The notes under the pieces: model-generated | Seen by the model: only the letters and a program-made list of their open reading frames with translations | Database searches by the model: none | What the model was told of the DNA's origin: nothing | NCBI RefSeq assembly: GCF_900167945.1 | Contig: NZ_FUZA01000001.1 | Span: forward strand, 1,426,001-1,490,000 | Length of the DNA: 64,000 nucleotides | Origin: Dyadobacter psychrophilus | GTDB lineage: Bacteria > Bacteroidota > Bacteroidia > Cytophagales > Spirosomataceae | Reading direction: 5' to 3' | Part shown: positions 59,678-64,000 of the stretch, piece after piece | Layout of the letters: every line of letters begins with the position of its first letter | Position numbering within the stretch: the stretch's first letter is position 1 | Translations under genes and position numbers: made by a program

Positions 59678-62035
59678 TTAAAATTTAAATCCATAGCTAA
59701 AAAACGGCATTACACCGTAAAGCGATATGGCTGAGACACGGGAAAGCGTATAAGGCTGACTAAAAGTATCGGTTTCGACTTGAGCAGAGAACAAGTTTCG
59801 TTTATCGTAAACATTAAAGATACCGATGACGAATTGTCTTTCCCATTTCTTCCTTGTTTTGGTAAACATAGCTTGCAGGTCAAGCCGGTGAAAAGCCGGC
59901 AACCTGTAACCGTTTCTGCTGTTATAGTAATTGAAAGTTGCACCCATGTATTCATATGCACCGATCGGAAATGATGCTGCACCGCCGGAATTATATTGAA
60001 AGTCCATGGAAAGTGCAATCTTCTTATTTGCATGAAATGTTGTTACAAATGACAAGCTGTGCCTGCGGTCATACCGGGCAGGATAAGCTTTCCCAGCATT
60101 AACCCCTTCAATCGTACGATCGGTTTTGGACAATGTGTAAGTAACCCAGCCGGTCACCCGTCCTGTCTTCTTTTCGAGCATTGTTTCCAGCCCGCGCGCA
60201 TTTCCTTTTCCCGAGCGCACTTGTGAATCCACGTATTGATTTACAAACAGGTTTGCATTATCAATAAGATCGATTACACCATACATCCATTTTTGATAAC
60301 CCTCTACTGAAACTGCATAATGTCTAAATAAATATTTGTAGCCCAAGGAAATCAGGTTGGCTGACTGAGGTCGGACAATTCTATTGGAGGGAAGCCAAAT
60401 GTCAGTCGGTAAGCCAACAGCGGAAGAACTCAACAAATGGGCATATTGCCTGGAACGGTTGAAAGCAAATGAAAATACAGAATTGCTGTCCGGAGTAAAA
60501 TTCATTGACAACCTGGGCTCAACACCAGATCTGAAATTGATCACACGGCCACCATTGTAATGTGTCGAATCCTTTACCGTTTTCCTGTCCTCAGAATATT
60601 GATAGGCAACTCCCTCACCAAGCAAGGAATAAGTCACCATTCGGACACCAAGACAGGCAGATAACTGCTTGGTAAATTGTTTGGAGTAACCTACAAAAAC
60701 CACAACTTGGAGCGTATGCTTACGCTCCAAGTCAAACGGTCGCGTTAGTGAACTATCAGACCTTGGCTTGATCGATCCCGGACTGTATCGTGTATACGTT
60801 AGTGAAGTCCCCGCTTTCAATGAGGCGATGTGATCAATAAAGTAATCCCATTCATTTTTTAAGCCAACTTCCTGCAAACCTGCTTTCCACTCAAAATCCC
60901 GGCGATCCATGAGCAAGCTGTAATTATAACCGTAGTTGCTAAAATATGCTGCTGTATTTGAAAACAGATTATCCTTCTGAATATGGTTCCACCTGAAAGA
61001 AACTGTATTGTTTTGCCACTTCATGAAAGTGCCTTGTTGAAAAAGATAATATTTGAACCAGTCCTTTCCCGCGTAGCCCGACAAAAAAAATTGATCTCTA
61101 CCATTCTTCTGTTTCCAGTTTATTTTGGCATTCAGGTCATAAAATCTGATATCATTATTTTCTGTGAAATTTCGAAATGGATAGATGTGCAGATACTGTG
61201 CCGTTTTGCCCAATAAATTTGCTGTGTTACCCGCATAGCTGTATCTGCCGGAAACAATGAATGACGATTGCTCCTTTTGAATCGGTCCCTCGATGGTTAA
61301 TTTACTGGCAATTGCTCCCAATCCACCTGAGACATTTAGTTTATTAATGTTGCCTTCTTTCATTTTTAGGTAAACCACGGAGGACAATCTTCCGCCAAAC
61401 TGAGCGGGAATTGTTCCCTTATAGATGTCAACCGACTTGATAGCATCAGTATTAAACACGGAAAAGAAGCCTAATGCATGCGATGCGTTATAAACGGGCG
61501 CTTCGTCCAGTAAAATTAACGTTTGATCAAATGATCCTCCACGCACTGAAAGGCCCGTATTTCCTTCGACCGCAGCTTTAATTCCTGGAAGATATTGCAG
61601 CGCTTGAAATATATCCGCTTCTCCAGTCATAGTGCCCATACTTTCCACCTGGCTCATTTGGATGCTGGCTTTTCCCAGGACGATGTTACTTAAATCAACC
61701 TGATCGCGCTCTCCAATCTGAATTTCCCTAAGCTGTTGATTTACAGGATTTAATTGTATATCCAGCTTCATGTTTCCAAGCAAATCAACACGAACTATTT
61801 TTTTGGTATAACCCAGATAAGAAATTTCTATCTGATAAATTCCTTTCATGAGACTCAGCGAATAGTAGCCATATCCATTGCTCTGCATGCCAGTTTCGAG
61901 TCCGGCGATCCGGAAACTGGCATTTGCCAGGCTTTCTCCGGAAACGACATCCGTAACCTTGCCGCTGACATTAAATTTTTGAGCGCAGATCGAAAATGAC
62001 AAGAAAATTGCGACTACAAAAAGCAGTTTAGCCAT
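59678..62035 (-). CDS. TonB-dependent receptor with carboxypeptidase-like regulatory domain
   Basis: A 785-residue outer-membrane receptor: signal peptide (about 1-19), CarboxypepD_reg/CNA-B-like domain (about 22-105; VSGKVTDVVSGESLANASFRIAGLETGMQSNGYGYYSLSL), plug (about 115-225; GEADIFQALQYLPGIKAAVEGNTGLSVRGGSFDQTLILLDEAPVYN) and a barrel to FFSYGFKF with the terminal aromatic. It is not a full-length SusC. A DUF4249 lipoprotein gene lies 20 bp upstream on the same strand, the usual pairing for this receptor class. Ligand unknown. Confidence 0.94.
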   Translation of the reverse strand: MAKLLFVVAIFLSFSICAQKFNVSGKVTDVVSGESLANASFRIAGLETGMQSNGYGYYSLSLMKGIYQIEISYLGYTKKIVRVDLLGNMKLDIQLNPVNQQLREIQIGERDQVDLSNIVLGKASIQMSQVESMGTMTGEADIFQALQYLPGIKAAVEGNTGLSVRGGSFDQTLILLDEAPVYNASHALGFFSVFNTDAIKSVDIYKGTIPAQFGGRLSSVVYLKMKEGNINKLNVSGGLGAIASKLTIEGPIQKEQSSFIVSGRYSYAGNTANLLGKTAQYLHIYPFRNFTENNDIRFYDLNAKINWKQKNGRDQFFLSGYAGKDWFKYYLFQQGTFMKWQNNTVSFRWNHIQKDNLFSNTAAYFSNYGYNYSLLMDRRDFEWKAGLQEVGLKNEWDYFIDHIASLKAGTSLTYTRYSPGSIKPRSDSSLTRPFDLERKHTLQVVVFVGYSKQFTKQLSACLGVRMVTYSLLGEGVAYQYSEDRKTVKDSTHYNGGRVINFRSGVEPRLSMNFTPDSNSVFSFAFNRSRQYAHLLSSSAVGLPTDIWLPSNRIVRPQSANLISLGYKYLFRHYAVSVEGYQKWMYGVIDLIDNANLFVNQYVDSQVRSGKGNARGLETMLEKKTGRVTGWVTYTLSKTDRTIEGVNAGKAYPARYDRRHSLSFVTTFHANKKIALSMDFQYNSGGAASFPIGAYEYMGATFNYYNSRNGYRLPAFHRLDLQAMFTKTRKKWERQFVIGIFNVYDKRNLFSAQVETDTFSQPYTLSRVSAISLYGVMPFFSYGFKF

Positions 62036-62055
62036 GAAAGTTAGTAGAGGTTCGT

Positions 62056-62937
62056 CTAAAAAGATAGCGCATGGAAAGGATATGAATCAAGGCTGACTAC
62101 GTGAAAAAACCCGACTACTTTATGATCGCTTTTGATATTTGTTGGATGATTTGCCGGTGATGGCGAGTAAACACCACCATCGCTTTTTAAAGCATCTAAT
62201 AATGCCTGATAATAGGCAAAGCATTCTGGAGTGACTGAATAAAGAATGGCTAGATAATTTCCACTAAGATTTTGTACAAAGTCATCTTTTGGCATGGACG
62301 GCAGGTTCACATTGATGCCGTTGACATACGCTGGTAAATATTGATCATCCAGAAGCAATAAACCCCAGTGGCCCTTAGGGAATATCACCTCGCAAGGATT
62401 TTTTGGTTCGTTACTAGCATCATAGCAAACTTTCGCCATATAATAATTTTTCTCTTCAAGTGGCTCCTTAAAATATATGAATGGTAATGTGCTGTTAAAT
62501 TTTCCTGAAGATCCATATATCGAATCTAACCTTAGTGAGTCGATCTTTGGTGGGCGAGGCATAGTGGCAGTTGCCTCATAGATTTGCCCACCCACATCTA
62601 TTTTTAACTTGTAGGTTCTATTAGGCTTACAAATCAGATTGTTTGAAAAATAGTATCCTTTGAAAAGGTCATCGTAATTGTATCCTTGCTCAAGAGTATC
62701 GCTTTCACCACTATCAGAACTGACTACAATGAGCGCATCATCTACGGGTAGAACCTGCTTATCTTGCACTTGGCGAAGCCATGTTAGGCGTACATAGTTT
62801 CCCGTATTCAGATTATTAAATTCACTTTCCACAACCAGCACTTTTTCATTGCCTTTAAGCAAATGCAACTCGACATTCTGCACGCATGAAAAAGGAGTCA
62901 GCAACAGCAAGAACGATATAGAGACGGGTAAGTACAC
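62056..62937 (-). CDS. DUF4249 lipoprotein, partner of the TonB receptor
   Basis: About 293 residues from a GTG start at 62937, which gives a short lipoprotein signal (YLPVSISFLLLLTPFSC). A longer reading from ATG at 62994 overlaps the upstream gene by 56 bp and is less likely. DUF4249 features: VLVVESEFNNLNTGNYVRLTWLRQV, DALIVVSSDSGESDTLEQG, GGQIYEATATMPRPPKIDSL. DUF4249 proteins occur next to this class of receptor and may act as a surface ligand-binding lid. The function is otherwise unknown. Confidence 0.88.
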   Translation of the reverse strand: MYLPVSISFLLLLTPFSCVQNVELHLLKGNEKVLVVESEFNNLNTGNYVRLTWLRQVQDKQVLPVDDALIVVSSDSGESDTLEQGYNYDDLFKGYYFSNNLICKPNRTYKLKIDVGGQIYEATATMPRPPKIDSLRLDSIYGSSGKFNSTLPFIYFKEPLEEKNYYMAKVCYDASNEPKNPCEVIFPKGHWGLLLLDDQYLPAYVNGINVNLPSMPKDDFVQNLSGNYLAILYSVTPECFAYYQALLDALKSDGGVYSPSPANHPTNIKSDHKVVGFFHVVSLDSYPFHALSF

Positions 62938-62938
62938 A

Positions 62939-63949
62939 TCATTTAAGAGACTTCTCAATAAACTGGCCCAAAACTTCTTCCGATATCTCACCATAATAAA
63001 TTCTGTTATTGATAATGATTGTGGGCGTGACCGTAATGCCCAGCGCTCTCAACCGCTCCATGTTAGCATTTATTTCGGTAGCAACCTGTCCATCATGCAT
63101 ACAAGCTTCGCAAACTGTTTTGTCTAGATTCAAGTCTGAAATCAAGTCCTCTATTCTGGTAGAACTGTTTTCTCCCTTTTGATATAACAATTCATGCGCT
63201 TCCCAAAATTTTCCTTGCCTGGCAGCACACTCAGAAAATAATATTGATTTGTTAAGCGATGATGAGAGACGTAGATATTCAAAGCGAACCTTATCCCCAT
63301 ACTTTTTAAAGATCTTTTTCAAGACCGGTTCCTTACTTTGACATACTGGACAATCAAAATCTGATACAATGGTGACGGAATTTTGCGATTGTAGATTTCC
63401 TCTTTTGTAGGTCACAACGCCTCTTAAATCCAGTTTAGGTGTTTCTGGCGGCTCAAGTGAAATACTTACTTCGTATTTCGCTCTTAGCTCTTTGTTGGAA
63501 GTAAGCTTCAGAAATTTCACATAGCTTTCTTCCAAAATCCGCTGGCCTTCTGGCGTATCTAACGGAATAAGTTTAAATGGATTTTTTTCATCAACCACCC
63601 CACACATTAAAGCATTATCCGTTATGTATTGGTCTTTTGTTAATTTTCTCTTCAATTCTGCAATTTTCAGAGCAGTAACTGAGTCCACGTTGATGTGATG
63701 TGCCTTTGCCTCCTTTGCTATCAGCTTATTGTAAATGAGCTCATTCATTGCAATTCTCCTGACATCGTAGATTGCAAAAAGATATTCGAAGAGCGAGTTT
63801 TTGACAAGGTTGTCAACTTCCTCCATAGTAATCTCCTCGCCTTCCACCTTTGCAACTGTTCTTCCTTTCGACTGCTTCTTACACGAGTAATAGCTAGCAA
63901 GAATAATAAGGAGCAATCCAATGATTACGGATTTACTTTTTAGACCCAT
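62939..63949 (-). CDS. DsbA-like thioredoxin-fold lipoprotein with SurA/PrsA-like N-terminal region
   Basis: A 336-residue lipoprotein (lipobox SYYSC, C23). Residues about 30-125 look like the helical N-terminal region of SurA-like chaperones (VAKVEGEEITMEEVDNLVKNSLFEYL, then NELIYNKLIAKEAKAHHI). Residues about 185-336 are a DsbA-like domain with the redox motif C200-P-V-C203 in SDFDCPVCQ, a second CxxC at C280 and C283 (VCEAC), and a cis-proline loop VTPTIIINNR. It may form or reshuffle disulfides in the partner proteins of the receptor cluster. Its stop overlaps the start region of the DUF4249 gene. Confidence 0.88.
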   Translation of the reverse strand: MGLKSKSVIIGLLLIILASYYSCKKQSKGRTVAKVEGEEITMEEVDNLVKNSLFEYLFAIYDVRRIAMNELIYNKLIAKEAKAHHINVDSVTALKIAELKRKLTKDQYITDNALMCGVVDEKNPFKLIPLDTPEGQRILEESYVKFLKLTSNKELRAKYEVSISLEPPETPKLDLRGVVTYKRGNLQSQNSVTIVSDFDCPVCQSKEPVLKKIFKKYGDKVRFEYLRLSSSLNKSILFSECAARQGKFWEAHELLYQKGENSSTRIEDLISDLNLDKTVCEACMHDGQVATEINANMERLRALGITVTPTIIINNRIYYGEISEEVLGQFIEKSLK

Positions 63950-63951
63950 CC

Positions 63952-64000
63952 TTACCTAACCCGACGGATATTAAATGTTGTATTGGCAGGATCGTTAGTA
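63952..64000 (-). CDS. C-terminal end of an upstream gene (partial)
   Basis: On the minus strand the last 15 codons of an open frame end at a TAA at 63954-63952, reading TNDPANTTFNIRRVR. It ends 2 bp before the ATG of the DsbA-like gene, as expected for the previous gene of the operon. Too short to identify. Confidence 0.3.
   Translation of the reverse strand, partial: TNDPANTTFNIRRVR

Noticed and set aside
62048-62060. A 12 of 13 match to half of the mntH operator, upstream of the 785-residue receptor on the minus strand
   Set aside because: It overlaps the stop codon of the DUF4249 gene inside an operon, lacks the second arm of the palindrome and has no promoter near it, so chance is likely.
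1-64000. tRNA, rRNA, CRISPR, complete insertion sequence or prophage
   Set aside because: No cloverleaf, repeat-spacer array, transposase with terminal repeats or phage gene set was seen by eye; a covariance-model scan would be needed to exclude small RNAs.

Overview
The window reads as chromosomal DNA of a Bacteroidota bacterium of the order Cytophagales, with Dyadobacter or a close relative as the best guess. The grounds are a SusC/RagA receptor with an ECF sigma factor and a FecR-DUF4974 anti-sigma factor, HmuY and DUF4249 lipoproteins, promoters of the TTTG-N19-TAnnTTTG type, and few Shine-Dalgarno sequences. The genus is an inference from protein style. I saw no rRNA or tRNA gene, CRISPR array, complete insertion sequence or prophage.

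Left part (1-12.6 kb, mostly minus strand): an incomplete SusC-type receptor running off the left edge, with its FecR and ECF sigma genes; a frameshifted Rpn/PD-(D/E)XK nuclease gene; serC and a serB-serA fusion that together encode the whole phosphoserine pathway; a YheT-type hydrolase; a cold-shock protein; a polysaccharide deacetylase; a DbpA-like RNA helicase; and a stand-alone GroES-like protein. From 13.1 to 19.7 kb lies a glycan-modification operon with an MBOAT acyltransferase and two GtrB-like glycosyltransferases, each next to a polytopic GT-C-like protein. A DMT transporter, an LptF/G permease and an mntR/mntH divergent pair follow.

Middle (24-44 kb): a Kup potassium transporter, a PyrR-like phosphoribosyltransferase, and a four-gene set (glutamine synthetase-like, SDR, aldehyde dehydrogenase, glutamine amidotransferase) that looks like a gamma-glutamylated-amine catabolic pathway. 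Next come a BASS transporter, a PepSY membrane protein, ileS followed by a DUF6934 gene and small genes, a second SDR, a DeoR regulator divergent from a nucleotidase with a repeated operator between them, a RelE/ParE-type toxin-antitoxin pair, uvrB and a JmjC-like cupin protein.

Right part (44.8-64 kb): an AraC regulator with a VOC protein, a small conserved protein and YceI; a heme-uptake cluster (TonB receptor and two HmuY proteins); a GNAT-SRPBCC fusion; a complete RND efflux operon; and a TonB receptor, DUF4249 lipoprotein and DsbA-like lipoprotein cluster that runs to the right edge.

The most notable pattern is regulatory. A near-identical 24-bp element lies upstream of both the heme receptor and the PepSY gene, and its AGTCTAAAT core is also in the mntH promoter beside mntR. 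This suggests one metal-responsive regulon spread over 25 kb.
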